A stretch of DNA of 64,000 nt from Mycolicibacterium houstonense (GCF_900078665.2 NZ_LT546207.1:2261738-2325737); one strand, 5' to 3'. Shown: positions 1 through 8,911, numbered from the stretch's first letter. Program-made: numbers and translations. Notes: a model not told the origin generated them from the sequence alone.

Positions 1-504
1 GTGCAGCTCGCGGCGGCGCTCGGCGCGCGCGTCACCGCGGTGGCCTCGTCGGACGAGAAGCTTGCCGTAGCAGCCCAATACGGTGGGGACGCCCTGGTGA
101 ACCACGCCGCGGGAGACTTACGCGCCTCGCTGCGCGAGGCGCTGCCGGACGGTGCGCACGCCGTGCTCGATCCGGTCGGCGGCGAGCTTTCCGAGCCCGC
201 CCTGCGGACGCTGCGTCGGGGTGGCCGGTTCGTGACGATCGGCTATGCCTCCGGCGTGATTCCCCGCATTCCGCTGAACCTGGTGCTGGTCAAAGGGGTT
301 CACGTGCTCGGCTTTCAATTCCAGGACATCGCCCCGGATGAGTTCGCCCGCAACGAAACCGAACTGCGAGAGCTGTTGGTCACCGCGGCGGTCCAGCCGC
401 ACATCGGAGCCGTTTACCCGCTGGCCGAGGTGCGCGCGGCGTTGCACCTGGTCGCCGCCGGACGGGCGGTCGGCAAGGTCGTGATCGAACTCAGGGCTCC
501 GTAG
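1..504 (+). CDS. Zinc-type alcohol dehydrogenase / quinone oxidoreductase, C-terminal part (5' end outside window)
   Basis: The first 167 codons match the C-terminal half of an MDR-family NAD(P)H:quinone oxidoreductase. The opening residues (LAAALGARVTAVASS) are the end of the nucleotide-binding Rossmann fold, followed by a VLDPVGG segment, GGRFVTIGYASG, and the usual ending with an AAGRAVGKVV strand. The family runs to about 325 residues, so roughly half is missing upstream, and the GTG at base 1 is unlikely to be the true start. It presumably reduces enones or quinones with NADPH, or dehydrogenates a CoA intermediate. The substrate cannot be told from this half. It points toward the P450 but is separated from it by about 255 bp. 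Confidence 0.85.
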   Translation: MQLAAALGARVTAVASSDEKLAVAAQYGGDALVNHAAGDLRASLREALPDGAHAVLDPVGGELSEPALRTLRRGGRFVTIGYASGVIPRIPLNLVLVKGVHVLGFQFQDIAPDEFARNETELRELLVTAAVQPHIGAVYPLAEVRAALHLVAAGRAVGKVVIELRAP

Positions 505-575
505 GCGGATAGAACTACTCACGCACGATCTCCTCGGCCGTCATCTGCTCACCCGTCGGCCGTTGCGGCAGCAAT

Positions 576-599
576 TTACACCAGCTCGACAGGGTGTAA
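576..599. promoter_or_regulatory. Small inverted repeat upstream of the P450
   Basis: TTACACC and GGTGTAA form 7-bp arms around a 10-nt spacer, in the 255-bp gap before the P450. Position and symmetry would suit a regulator site, but the arms are short and this could be chance. Nothing else is recognised in the gap. Confidence 0.25.
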
Positions 600-759
600 T
601 CCCGATAGGCGCCACTTCCGGATCGGTTCCACATTGCAATCCACAACAGCCCGTGGCAGATTCGCCCCGAACCGGGCACCCGCAACCGATCCTTGACCGA
701 ACCGCCCCCGGGCTGCTAAGCAGGTGCACAGCCCTTTCATTACGGTCAGGAGACCAGCC

Positions 760-1938
760 GTGCCCACGTCGACCGAAGCCGATCTGTACTACGACCCCTA
801 CAGCGTCGAGCTCAACATGGACCCCTATTCGGTGTTCGCCCGAATCAGGGAAGAGGCCCCGCTGTACCACAACGAGCAGCACGACTTCTACGCGCTGAGC
901 CGCTACGACGACGTGAACAAGGCCGTGATCGACCACGAGACGTTCATCTCCGGTCGCGGGGCCCTGCTCGAGATCATCAAGTCCGGCATGGAAATTCCGC
1001 CGGGCACCCTGATTTTCGAGGATCCGCCGATCCACAACATTCACCGCAACCTGCTGTCGCGGGTCTTCACCCCGCGCAAGGTACTCGCGCTGGAGCCACA
1101 GATCCGTGAGTTCACCGCCCGTTGCCTCGATCCGCTGGTCGGCGCGGACCGGTTCGACTTCGTCAACGACCTCGGCGAGCAGATGCCCATGCGGGTGATC
1201 GGCATGCTGCTCGGCATCCCCGAAGATCGCCAACGCGCCATCACCGACCACGGCGAGGAGACCCTGCAGGGGCAGACGGTCGATGCGCTGGCCACCGGGG
1301 AGGTGTTCGCCGAGTTCATCGACTGGCGCGCCGAGCATCCGTCCGACGACATCATGACCGATCTGCTCAACGCCGAGTTCGAAGATGAGACCGGCACGGT
1401 GCGCACGCTGCGCCGCGACGAACTGTTGTTGTACTTGACCGTCATCGCCACCGCCGGCTCCGAGACCACCACGCGACTCATCGGCTGGGCCGGAAAGACA
1501 CTGGCCGATCACCCCGATCAGCGCCGTCAACTGGTGGACAACCCTGCGCTGATTCCCCAGGCGATCGAGGAGATCCTGCGCTGGGAGCCGCCGGCCCTGC
1601 AGATCGCCCGCTACGTCACCCGCGACGTCGAGTACTACGGAAAGACGGTCCCGGCGGGGTCGGCGATGCTGATGCTCGTCGGCGCCGCGAACCGTGACCA
1701 CCGCCGGTTCGCGCCCGACGGTGATGTCTTCGACATCCACCGAGAACAGAAGTCACACATGACGTTCGGTGCCGGTACGCACTTCTGCATGGGCAACGCC
1801 CTGGCCCGGCTGGAAGGGCGCATCGCCCTCGAGGAGATCCTGAAGCGCTTCCCGGAATGGGAGGTCGACTGGGCAGGCGCCAAACCGTCGGAGACCGCGG
1901 CGGTGCGCGGCTGGTCGGCCATGCCAACCTTCGTGTGA
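760..1938 (+). CDS. Cytochrome P450
   Basis: A 392-residue soluble bacterial P450 that would insert one oxygen atom from O2 into an organic substrate using electrons from a ferredoxin. Visible hallmarks are the I-helix motif AGSET (about 232-236), the K-helix ExxR (EILR, 271-274) and the haem loop FGAGTHFCMGNALAR with Cys343 as axial ligand. The GTG at 760 is preferred over an in-frame GTG at 724 because AGGAG lies 7 nt upstream of it. No ferredoxin gene is adjacent; the nearest are at 30.0 and 54.8 kb. The acidic, CYP125/CYP142-like style fits a role on steroid- or terpenoid-like substrates, but the subfamily is not assigned. Confidence 0.95.
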   Translation: MPTSTEADLYYDPYSVELNMDPYSVFARIREEAPLYHNEQHDFYALSRYDDVNKAVIDHETFISGRGALLEIIKSGMEIPPGTLIFEDPPIHNIHRNLLSRVFTPRKVLALEPQIREFTARCLDPLVGADRFDFVNDLGEQMPMRVIGMLLGIPEDRQRAITDHGEETLQGQTVDALATGEVFAEFIDWRAEHPSDDIMTDLLNAEFEDETGTVRTLRRDELLLYLTVIATAGSETTTRLIGWAGKTLADHPDQRRQLVDNPALIPQAIEEILRWEPPALQIARYVTRDVEYYGKTVPAGSAMLMLVGAANRDHRRFAPDGDVFDIHREQKSHMTFGAGTHFCMGNALARLEGRIALEEILKRFPEWEVDWAGAKPSETAAVRGWSAMPTFV

Positions 1939-1951
1939 CATCGACGTCGAC

Positions 1952-1999
1952 TCTGCGTACAGATCGCGAAATTGGCAGTTTTCACGATCTGTACGCAGA
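1952..1999. repeat. Long imperfect hairpin between convergent genes (possible bidirectional terminator or dispersed palindrome)
   Basis: Left arm TCTGCGTACAGATCGCGAAA (1952-1971) pairs with TTTCACGATCTGTACGCAGA (1980-1999): 20-bp arms with one mismatch and an 8-nt loop. It lies just after the P450 stop, facing the minus-strand gene ending at 2063. There is no T tract. A further partial copy of one arm (GAGCTCTACGCAGGCTCG) follows directly, which hints at a repeat-derived element rather than a simple terminator. Confidence 0.7.
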
Positions 2000-2062
2000 C
2001 TCAATGAGCTCTACGCAGGCTCGTGTTCACCTGGTCACGGTGCGATTGGCAGGATCGATCTG

Positions 2063-2566
2063 TCACATGGCCGGGATCAGATCGGCAGGCACCGAGCGGC
2101 TGACCATGGTGCCGCAGCGGAACGCCTCGGAGTTGCCGACCCCGCGAGCCTCGGGGTGGTTCACGGCCGCCAGCGCCTGGGCCTTGAAAGCGCGTGCGGC
2201 GGCTGACAGTTCGTGACGCACCGGGTCAACACTGAGGTCGGCCGGACACTCGTCGCCCCACAGTGTCACTTCGGTGTATCCCTGTTCCAACGCGCCAAGG
2301 ACGCCTCGTCGCACGCGCTCGTCGCTGTTGAACAGGTCGGCGGCCACCGCGACGGTCTGCGGGTGTGGTCGGTCCTCCCACGACTCCAGCACCGACTCCA
2401 GGGCCATGGTCTCCACCCCGAGGATTGCCAGCGGCCGGACGTCCTCGTCGGCGCCGATCAGCACCGTGACATCCCACCCTGCCATCACCCGGTCGACCAG
2501 CCACCCTCCGGCGTACCGGACCGCATCCACCACACAGGGGGCGACCACATCGAGCCGATACCGCAT
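2063..2566 (-). CDS. Conserved hypothetical protein, co-transcribed with a TetR gene
   Basis: A 167-residue protein not assigned to a family. The start chosen (MRYRLDVVAP) has GGAGG about 6 nt upstream and begins 14 nt after the TetR stop; a longer reading through the TetR gene is rejected. The first half alternates hydrophobic strands and acidic turns (VTVLIGADEDVRPLAILG), suggesting a small alpha/beta fold, possibly Rossmann-like. The second half is helical and Ala-rich. No signal peptide or membrane segment is seen. Being the second gene of a TetR unit, it may serve the neighbouring acyl-CoA operon, but nothing in the sequence shows its role. Confidence 0.75.
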   Translation of the reverse strand: MRYRLDVVAPCVVDAVRYAGGWLVDRVMAGWDVTVLIGADEDVRPLAILGVETMALESVLESWEDRPHPQTVAVAADLFNSDERVRRGVLGALEQGYTEVTLWGDECPADLSVDPVRHELSAAARAFKAQALAAVNHPEARGVGNSEAFRCGTMVSRSVPADLIPAM

Positions 2567-2580
2567 GTCGTCCTCCAATC

Positions 2581-3246
2581 TCACTGGACGGCTGCCCCGT
2601 TGCGGCCGCCCGGCTGCTCTGTGCCCTGCGCCAGGTCCCTCCCCAGCATCTCCGCGTAGCTGTTGAACACGTCCGTCAACGGGAGCGAGGGATCGAGTAG
2701 CCATGAGGTCTCCATTCCATTGATGAATGCCAGGATTTCCACGGCCTTGACGGCCGCGTCGAAGTCGGAGCGATAGCGGCCGCTGAGCTGGCCGCGGGTG
2801 ATGATGTCCGCGACGATGTCTCGCGCAGCCTGCTGCCGTTTCAGCAAACGATCGTGCAGCGGAGCGTCAGGTTGGATGTTCTCGACCAGCAGCACCGTGA
2901 ACGTGCCGACCAGCTCGGGCGCCCGGACGAACCGTTCTGCGACCCGCTTGATCTCCTCGGCCAGATCGCCGGACCGGTCCGCGTGCGTGTCGTCGTCGAG
3001 ATCGCGCGCGTCGAGCACCGCGTTCAGCAGGTGCTCCTTGGACTCGAAGTGATGCAACAGGCCGGCCGGCGTGACTCCGACTTCCCTGGCGATCTGAGCC
3101 AGCGACGTGTTGCGCCAGCCGTTGCGGGCCAGCAGCTTCTCGGCCACAGAAAGTATCCGCTGCCTGCGGTCTTCCCCCTTGGCCAGGAGCGTCTCATAGG
3201 GCCGAGCGGCCCCGGAAGACGCCTCTGCCCCTGCCACTGAAGTCAC
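2581..3246 (-). CDS. TetR/AcrR-family transcriptional repressor
   Basis: A 221-residue TetR-type regulator. The N-terminal helix-turn-helix is clear: RRQRILSVAEKLLARNGW, then TSLAQIAREVGVTPAGLLHHF followed by SKEHLLNAVL. The remainder is the helical ligand-binding and dimer domain. The GTG at 3246 is chosen because AAGGAG lies 6 nt upstream; the in-frame extension to 3309 would run through the operator palindrome. A perfect 14-bp inverted repeat sits 12 bp upstream of the start, implying autoregulation. The ligand is unknown. It lies directly downstream of the acyl-CoA dehydrogenase/thiolase operon, which it may also control. Confidence 0.92.
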   Translation of the reverse strand: MTSVAGAEASSGAARPYETLLAKGEDRRQRILSVAEKLLARNGWRNTSLAQIAREVGVTPAGLLHHFESKEHLLNAVLDARDLDDDTHADRSGDLAEEIKRVAERFVRAPELVGTFTVLLVENIQPDAPLHDRLLKRQQAARDIVADIITRGQLSGRYRSDFDAAVKAVEILAFINGMETSWLLDPSLPLTDVFNSYAEMLGRDLAQGTEQPGGRNGAAVQ

Positions 3247-3257
3247 CGAACTCCTTC

Positions 3258-3297
3258 GTCCAACCAACCTAGTGAACACACAGTAGGTTGGTTGGAC
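3258..3297. promoter_or_regulatory. Palindromic operator of the TetR gene at 2581-3246
   Basis: GTCCAACCAACCTA (3258-3271) and TAGGTTGGTTGGAC (3284-3297) are perfect 14-bp inverted arms with a 12-nt spacer. The site lies immediately upstream of the TetR ribosome binding site. Its sequence is unrelated to the GAGAAYnnnATTCTC motif found elsewhere in the window, so this is a separate regulatory circuit. Confidence 0.75.
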
Positions 3298-3363
3298 AGG
3301 CTGTGACAAGGGTCTCAGGAAAAGATTTTCCCGACCGGCGTCACACCGGCCAGGCGGGCCGGG

Positions 3364-4512
3364 TCAGAGCCCCAGCGACTTGGCGATGATCACCTTCATC
3401 ACCTCGCTCGTCCCGGCGTAGATGCGCGCCACCCGGGCGTCCGTGTAGAGCCGGGCGATGGGGTACTCCATCATGTAGCCGTACCCGCCGAACAGCTGCA
3501 GGCAACGATCGATGACTCGCGCCTGCATCTCGGTGCAGAACAGTTTCACGCGCGCGGCATCGGCGCCGGACAGCTCACCGTCGACGTGCAGGGCCACCGC
3601 GCGATCCAGCATCGCCTGGGCCGCCTCGACCTCCGTCGAGCACGCCGCGAGTTCGAACTTGGTGTTCTGAAACGACGCCACCGGCTGGCCGAACGCCTTG
3701 CGATCCTTGGTGTAATCGATGGCCGCGGCGATCGCGGAGCGGGCCTGGGCCACCGACCCCACCGCCACCGTGAGCCGCTCCTGAGCCAGGTTGTGGCCGA
3801 GGTAGCTGAAGGCCTCACCCTCCTCCCCCAGCACGTTGGCCACCGGGACCCGGACGTCGGTGAACGAGAGCTCCGCGGTGTCCTGCACCTTGCAGCCCAT
3901 CTTCTCCAGCTCGCGGCCCCGTTCGAAGCCCGCCATACCGTCCTCGACGACCAGCAGGGTCAGCCCCTTGCGCCGGTTCTCCGGGTCCGTGGAGGTCCGG
4001 GCCACCACGACCACCAGGTCGGCCTGGATCCCGCCGGTGATGAACGTCTTGGCCCCGTTGAGCACGTACTCGTCCCCGTCCCGGACCGCGGTGGTACGCA
4101 TTCCGGCAAGATCAGAACCGGTCCCCGGCTCGGTCATCGCCACCGCCGTCAGCAGCGTGCCCGCGGCCAGCCCCGGGAACCAGCGCTGCCGCTGTTCTTC
4201 GTTCGCGTAGTGCAGGAAGTACGGCAAGATCACCTCGAGCTGCGTGCGCACCGTGGACAGCGTCACCAGCGCGCGGGCCGCCTCCTCCTGCAGCACCACG
4301 TTGTACCGGTAGTCACCGATGCCCGCGCCGCCGTACTCCTCGGGAATCGCCATGCCGAGCATGCCGAGTTCGCCCATCTGCTTGAAGACGTCACGCGGCA
4401 TCCGGCCGCCCTTCTCCCACTCGGGATAGGCGGGAACGACTTCCTTTTCGATGAATTCGCGCGCCAGCGCGCGGAACGCCTCGTGGTCCTCGGTGAACAG
4501 ATTGCGTTGCAC
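3364..4512 (-). CDS. Acyl-CoA dehydrogenase (FadE type)
   Basis: A full-length 382-residue flavoenzyme that would make an alpha,beta-double bond in an acyl-CoA and pass electrons to ETF. The family segments appear in order: N-terminal helical domain, AMTEPGTGSDLAGMRTTA (FAD/substrate loop, about 125-142), FITGG, DRKAFGQPVASFQ, QLFGGYGYM and RIYAGTSEVMK near the end. The C-terminal position that holds the catalytic Glu in medium-chain enzymes is Ala here (YAGT). A Glu in LAQERLTVAVG sits where isovaleryl-CoA-type enzymes keep theirs, so a branched or bulky substrate is plausible. It is the last gene of the minus-strand operon starting at 10246; the upstream thiolase ends 15 nt before its start. 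Confidence 0.93.
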   Translation of the reverse strand: MQRNLFTEDHEAFRALAREFIEKEVVPAYPEWEKGGRMPRDVFKQMGELGMLGMAIPEEYGGAGIGDYRYNVVLQEEAARALVTLSTVRTQLEVILPYFLHYANEEQRQRWFPGLAAGTLLTAVAMTEPGTGSDLAGMRTTAVRDGDEYVLNGAKTFITGGIQADLVVVVARTSTDPENRRKGLTLLVVEDGMAGFERGRELEKMGCKVQDTAELSFTDVRVPVANVLGEEGEAFSYLGHNLAQERLTVAVGSVAQARSAIAAAIDYTKDRKAFGQPVASFQNTKFELAACSTEVEAAQAMLDRAVALHVDGELSGADAARVKLFCTEMQARVIDRCLQLFGGYGYMMEYPIARLYTDARVARIYAGTSEVMKVIIAKSLGL

Positions 4513-4527
4513 TACTTCTCCCTCGCG

Positions 4528-5685
4528 TCAGTCGATGAGCTCGACCAGCGTGGCGTTGGCGGTTCCGCCGCCCTCACACATGGTCTGCAGGCCATAGCGA
4601 ATTCCGTTGTCGCGCATGTGGTTGATCATCCGGGTCATCAGCACCGCACCCGGCGCGCCCAGCGGGTGCCCGAGCGCGATGGCGCCGCCGAGCGGATTGA
4701 GCTTGGCCTCGTCCGCTCCCGTCTCGGCCTGCCACGCCAGCGGCACCGGGGCGAAGGCCTCGTTCACCTCGAACACCCCCACCTCGGCGAGCGCGACGCC
4801 GGCCTTGTGCAGCACCTTCTCGGTGGCCGGGATCGGACCGGTCAGCATCAACACCGGATCGGCCCCGGTCACCGCACCGGCGCGGTAACGCACGATCGGT
4901 GAAAGGCCAAGCGCCAGAGCGGACTCGGCGGTCATGACCAGCAGAGCGGCGGCACCGTCGGAGATCTGCGACGAGTTGCCGGCGTGGATCACGCCATCCT
5001 CGGTGAAGGCGGGTTTGAGACCCGCCAGCTTCTCCACGGTGGTGCCCCGGCGCACCCCTTCGTCGGCGACCACCGGATCGACGTGATCGGCCGGATCCGG
5101 GAACACCGTGATCATCTGGTTCTCGAAGGCCCCGCGATCCTGCGCCGCGGCGGCCCGCTCATGAGAGGCGACCGAGTACTCGTCGAGCCGGGCGCGGCTG
5201 AAACCCCACTTCTGCGCGATCATCTCGGCCGAGATGCCCTGGTTGAACGCGAAATCCTTGTACCGCTGAAACACCTTCGGCCCGTACGGGGTGCCGGTGG
5301 CGCGGGCCGCCCCGAGCGGGACCCGGCTCATCACCTCGACCCCGCCGGCGACCACCACGTCCTGTTGGCCCGACATGACGGCCTGAACCGCGAAATCGAG
5401 CGCCTGCTGGCTCGATCCGCAGGCCCGGTTGACGGTGGTGCCCGGGATGTGTTCGGGCCAGCCCGCGGCCAGCACCGAGTACCGGCCGATGTTGCTGGAC
5501 TGATCGCCCACCTGGGATACGCAGCCCCAGACCACGTCGTCGACGATGTCGGGGCTGATGCCCGCCCGCTCCACCAGTGCGTTGAGCACCAGTGCGGACA
5601 GGTCGGCGGCGTGGAATCCGGCCAGGCCGCCGTTGCGCTTGCCGACCGGGGTACGGACGGCCTCGACGATGACGGTTTCGCGCAT
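4528..5685 (-). CDS. Thiolase (acetyl-CoA C-acyltransferase, FadA type)
   Basis: A 385-residue thiolase that would cleave a 3-oxoacyl-CoA with free CoA to give acetyl-CoA or propionyl-CoA plus a shortened acyl-CoA. The nucleophilic Cys89 is in VNRACGSSQQA, the catalytic His340 in LGHPLGAPGA, and the second Cys370 in MCEGGGTAN, so the active site is complete. The N-terminus VEAVRTPVGKRNGGL is typical of mycobacterial FadA5/FadA6-like degradative thiolases. It is the final beta-oxidation step of this operon, between the CoA-transferase (21 nt away) and the acyl-CoA dehydrogenase. A relic of a different thiolase lies at 48.9 kb. Confidence 0.94.
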   Translation of the reverse strand: MRETVIVEAVRTPVGKRNGGLAGFHAADLSALVLNALVERAGISPDIVDDVVWGCVSQVGDQSSNIGRYSVLAAGWPEHIPGTTVNRACGSSQQALDFAVQAVMSGQQDVVVAGGVEVMSRVPLGAARATGTPYGPKVFQRYKDFAFNQGISAEMIAQKWGFSRARLDEYSVASHERAAAAQDRGAFENQMITVFPDPADHVDPVVADEGVRRGTTVEKLAGLKPAFTEDGVIHAGNSSQISDGAAALLVMTAESALALGLSPIVRYRAGAVTGADPVLMLTGPIPATEKVLHKAGVALAEVGVFEVNEAFAPVPLAWQAETGADEAKLNPLGGAIALGHPLGAPGAVLMTRMINHMRDNGIRYGLQTMCEGGGTANATLVELID

Positions 5686-5706
5686 GAGATTCTCCGGTTC
5701 TGTTGT

Positions 5707-6942
5707 CTACGACTGCGGGTAGGCCGGGCCTATGGCGCCCTGCTCGCGCAGCACGGCGATCTGCCCGGCGCTCAGGCCGATCCCCTCCAGGATGGCATCG
5801 GTGTGCTCACCGAGTCCCGGCACGGCTCCCATGCCCAACTCCATGCCGCTGATCACCGGCGGCGGCAACAGCGCGAAGATCTCTCCGTTGGGGGTGTCGA
5901 CCTGACGCCACCGGTCGCGTGCCTTCAGATGGGGATGTTCGATGACCTCGCTGGGCAAGTTGTAGCGCGAATTGCCGATCCCGGCCTGATCGGCTGTCTG
6001 CTGGATGTGGTCGAGATCGTGCTGGGCGCACCAGGATTCGATGGCCTTGTTGAGCTCGTCCCGGTGCGCGCAGCGGTCGGAGTTCGTGGCGAACCGCGGG
6101 TCGTCGGCCAGATCGGGCCGTTCGATGATCTCGCGGGCCAGCCGCTGCCATTCCCGGTCGTTGGTGGTACCCAGCACCACCGTCTGACCGTCGCGCGTGT
6201 CGAATGCACCGTACGGTGCCACCGCCGGAGAGCTCATTCCCAGCGGAACCTGGTCGATCCCGGAGTGCTGGGTGTAGGTCAGCTGGTATCCCATGATGTC
6301 GGTCATGGTGTCGAACAGGCTGACCGCCACGGCCGGTGCGGCACCGGCGTCGCCCGTGCGTGCCCGCCCAAGCAACAACGCCATGACGGACAGCGCCGAG
6401 TACAGACCGGTGGTGATATCGGCCACCGCCGCACCGGGTTTCGCCGGCATCCCGGCGTATCCGGTCGCAGCGCATGAGCCGGATTCGGCCTGCACCAGCA
6501 GGTCGTAGGCGCGCTTGTGCGACAGCGGTCCGCCGGGACCGTACCCGTCGATCTCGACCGGGATCACCTGTGGGTGCCGCACCTTGAGGTCCTCGGGCCC
6601 GAGGCCCAGCCGCGCGGTGGCCCCCGGCGCCAGGTTCGACACGAAGGCGTCGGCACCGTCGAGCAACCGGTGCAGCACCTCCATGCCCTCCGGTGACTTC
6701 AGGTTGAGCGTGATCGATTCCTTGCCACGGTTGGCCCAGACGAAATGGGCCGCCTGACCGAGCACCACGTCGTCGTAGTCCCGCGCGAAGTCGCCGCCGT
6801 TCGGGTTCTCGATCTTGATCACCCGGGCGCCGAAGTCGGCGAGCACCCGAGTGCACATCGGCGCGGAGACCGCCTGTTCCATCGCGATGACGGTGATGCC
6901 GGCCAGGGGCAGGGTGGACCGGTCGCTCGTAGACTCGCTCAC
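5707..6942 (-). CDS. CoA-transferase family III (CaiB/BaiF type)
   Basis: A 411-residue class III CoA-transferase that would move CoA between carboxylic acids. Family marks are LADFGARVIKIENPNGG near the N-terminus, NRGKESITLNLKSPEG, the nucleophilic Asp in KPGAAVADITTGLYSA, and the C-terminal GLGEHTDAIL. The GTG at 6942 is chosen; it lies 4 nt after the SDR stop, and the longer frame would read through the SDR gene. It may activate the substrate acid or recycle CoA within the operon. The true CoA donor is unknown. Confidence 0.92.
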   Translation of the reverse strand: MSESTSDRSTLPLAGITVIAMEQAVSAPMCTRVLADFGARVIKIENPNGGDFARDYDDVVLGQAAHFVWANRGKESITLNLKSPEGMEVLHRLLDGADAFVSNLAPGATARLGLGPEDLKVRHPQVIPVEIDGYGPGGPLSHKRAYDLLVQAESGSCAATGYAGMPAKPGAAVADITTGLYSALSVMALLLGRARTGDAGAAPAVAVSLFDTMTDIMGYQLTYTQHSGIDQVPLGMSSPAVAPYGAFDTRDGQTVVLGTTNDREWQRLAREIIERPDLADDPRFATNSDRCAHRDELNKAIESWCAQHDLDHIQQTADQAGIGNSRYNLPSEVIEHPHLKARDRWRQVDTPNGEIFALLPPPVISGMELGMGAVPGLGEHTDAILEGIGLSAGQIAVLREQGAIGPAYPQS

Positions 6943-6946
6943 GAAC

Positions 6947-7705
6947 TCACATAACCATGCCGCCATCGACCGGCAGCACCTGCCCGGTGATGTACGACGC
7001 GGCATCGGAGGCCAAGAACACGAAGGCACCCGCGACCTCGTCGGCCTCGGCCCACCGCTTCAGCGGGATGCGGTTCATCATGTTGGCAGCGAATTTCTCG
7101 TTGGTGCGGATGGTTTCGGTCATCGGGGTGGCGGCCAGCGGCGCCAAGGCGTTCACCATGATGTTCTTCGGCGCCAGCTCACGGGCCAGTGATTTGGTGA
7201 ACCCGATCAGGCCGGCCTTGGCCGCCGAGTAGTTCACCTGGCCCAGTGTGCCGGTGATCCCGGCCGACGACGTGACATTGATGACGCGGCCGGTGCCGTC
7301 GGTGGGGATGTGTGGCAGCGCGGCCTGGGTGACGTGGAAGGTGCCCATCACGTGGATGTCGAAGGTGACCCGGAACGTCTCGTCGGTCAGCTTGGGAAAC
7401 ATCGCCGGCGAGGTGACGCCCGCGTTGTTGACGACGATGTGCAGGTTGCCCTCTGTCAATGCGGCGGCCTGCGCCGCGGCGGCTTCCGCGGCCTCACGGT
7501 CGCTGACATCCAACGCGGCACTGTCGGCCTTACCGCCCGCCGTATTGATCCGCTCGGCCACCGCGGCCGCGGCATCACCGCTGATATCGGTCACCAGCAC
7601 CGATGCACCCGCAGCGGCCAACGCCTCGGACACCGCGGCGCCGATCCCGGCACCCGCCCCGGTCACCAGGGCCGAACGTCCGGCCAGGTCGAAATAGGTC
7701 CTCAT
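6947..7705 (-). CDS. Short-chain dehydrogenase/reductase
   Basis: A 252-residue classical SDR with the cofactor motif TGAGAGIG (about 15-22), NNAG, the catalytic Ser in INVTSSAG and the YSAAK catalytic pair. It ends with the common GQVLPVDGG. The Asp after the second strand (VTDIS) suggests NAD(H) preference. In this operon it most likely oxidises a 3-hydroxyacyl-CoA made by hydration after the dehydrogenase step. It lies 15 nt downstream of the acyl-CoA dehydrogenase and 4 nt upstream of the CoA-transferase start. Confidence 0.93.
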   Translation of the reverse strand: MRTYFDLAGRSALVTGAGAGIGAAVSEALAAAGASVLVTDISGDAAAAVAERINTAGGKADSAALDVSDREAAEAAAAQAAALTEGNLHIVVNNAGVTSPAMFPKLTDETFRVTFDIHVMGTFHVTQAALPHIPTDGTGRVINVTSSAGITGTLGQVNYSAAKAGLIGFTKSLARELAPKNIMVNALAPLAATPMTETIRTNEKFAANMMNRIPLKRWAEADEVAGAFVFLASDAASYITGQVLPVDGGMVM

Positions 7706-7720
7706 GGATCTGAATGTCTC

Positions 7721-8911
7721 CTAGTAGCTCTTGGGCAGTCCGAGAACGTTGGCGCTGAGGAAGTTCAGGATCATCTCCTGGCTCACCGGCGCGATCTTCA
7801 TCAGTCGGGATTCCCGGAAGAACCGGGAGATGTTGTATTCCTCCGAGTAGCCCATGCCGCCGTGGGTCTGCAGCGCGCGGTCGGCCGCGCCGAATCCTGC
7901 ATCGGCACAGAGATATTTGGCCATGTTGGCCTCCCGACCGCACGGCTTGCCGTTGTCGTAGAGCCAGGTGGCCTTGCGCAGGATCAGCTCGGCGGCGTCC
8001 AGGCGGGCCAGCGAGTCGGCCAGCGGGAACTGGATGCCCTGGTTCATGCCGATCGGCCGGTCGAACACCACTCGTTCGTTCGCGTACTTGACCGCTCGGT
8101 CCAGCGACACCCGGCCGATGCCGAGGGCCTCGGCGGCGATCAACATCCGTTCCGGGTTGAGCCCGTGCAGGATGTAGGAGAACCCCTTGCCCTCCTCGCC
8201 GATGCGGTGTTCGGCCGGGATGCGCAGATCGTCGATGAACAACTCGTTGGAGCTCACCGCGTTTCGGCCCATCTTGTTGATGGGCCGGATCTCGACGTGG
8301 TCGCGGTCCAGGTCGGTCAGGAACAGTGTGAGCCCCTCGGTCGGCTTCCCGCCGCGCCGCTCCACGTCCTCGCGGGTCTCGGTCCGGGTCAGCAGCAGGA
8401 TCTTCTCGGACTCAAGGGCTTTCGAGATCCACACCTTGCGGCCGTTCACCACATAACTGTCGCCGTCCTTCCTGGCGAAGGTGGTGATACGCGAGGTGTC
8501 CAGCCCGGCACCGGGTTCGGTGACGCCGAAGCAGACGTGCAGATCGCCGTTGACGATCCTTGGCAGGGTCTCCTTCTTCATCTCCTCGGAGCCGAACACC
8601 ACCACGGGCTGCATCCCGAAGATCGACATGTGGATCGCGCTGGCGGCGTTCATCGCTCCGCCGGAGCGGGCGACTTCCTCGGCCAGGATCGTGGCCTCTG
8701 TGATGCCCAGTCCGTGGCCGCCGTACTCCTCGGGGATGGTCATCCCCAGCCAGCCCCCGCCGGCGATGGCGTCGTAGAACTCCTGCGGGAACTCGTGGGC
8801 CTGGTCCTTGGTCATCCAATAGTGATCGTCGAACTTGCCCGCCAGCTCCGCCACCGATTTGCGAATCAGCTGCTGGTCCTCGGTCAGCTCGAAGTTCATA
8901 CCGCCCGACAC
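7721..8911 (-). CDS. Acyl-CoA dehydrogenase
   Basis: A 396-residue enzyme with all acyl-CoA dehydrogenase segments: WLGMTIPEEYGGHGLG, CFGVTEPGAGLDTSRITT, VNGRKVWISKA, DRPIGMNQGIQFPLAD and LQTHGGMGYSEEYNISR. The C-terminus reads KIAPVSQEMILNFL, without the YEGT Glu, and the base is more likely the Glu in LNPERMLIAAE. The GTG start at 8911 has AGGAG 7 nt upstream and is preferred over the ATG four codons later. It follows the amidohydrolase and precedes the SDR. Confidence 0.93.
   Translation of the reverse strand: MSGGMNFELTEDQQLIRKSVAELAGKFDDHYWMTKDQAHEFPQEFYDAIAGGGWLGMTIPEEYGGHGLGITEATILAEEVARSGGAMNAASAIHMSIFGMQPVVVFGSEEMKKETLPRIVNGDLHVCFGVTEPGAGLDTSRITTFARKDGDSYVVNGRKVWISKALESEKILLLTRTETREDVERRGGKPTEGLTLFLTDLDRDHVEIRPINKMGRNAVSSNELFIDDLRIPAEHRIGEEGKGFSYILHGLNPERMLIAAEALGIGRVSLDRAVKYANERVVFDRPIGMNQGIQFPLADSLARLDAAELILRKATWLYDNGKPCGREANMAKYLCADAGFGAADRALQTHGGMGYSEEYNISRFFRESRLMKIAPVSQEMILNFLSANVLGLPKSY

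Noticed and set aside
541-1740. Long open frame opposite the P450 gene
   Set aside because: It is an antisense shadow of a clear P450; its residues are the Arg/Gly/Val-rich composition typical of high-GC antisense frames.
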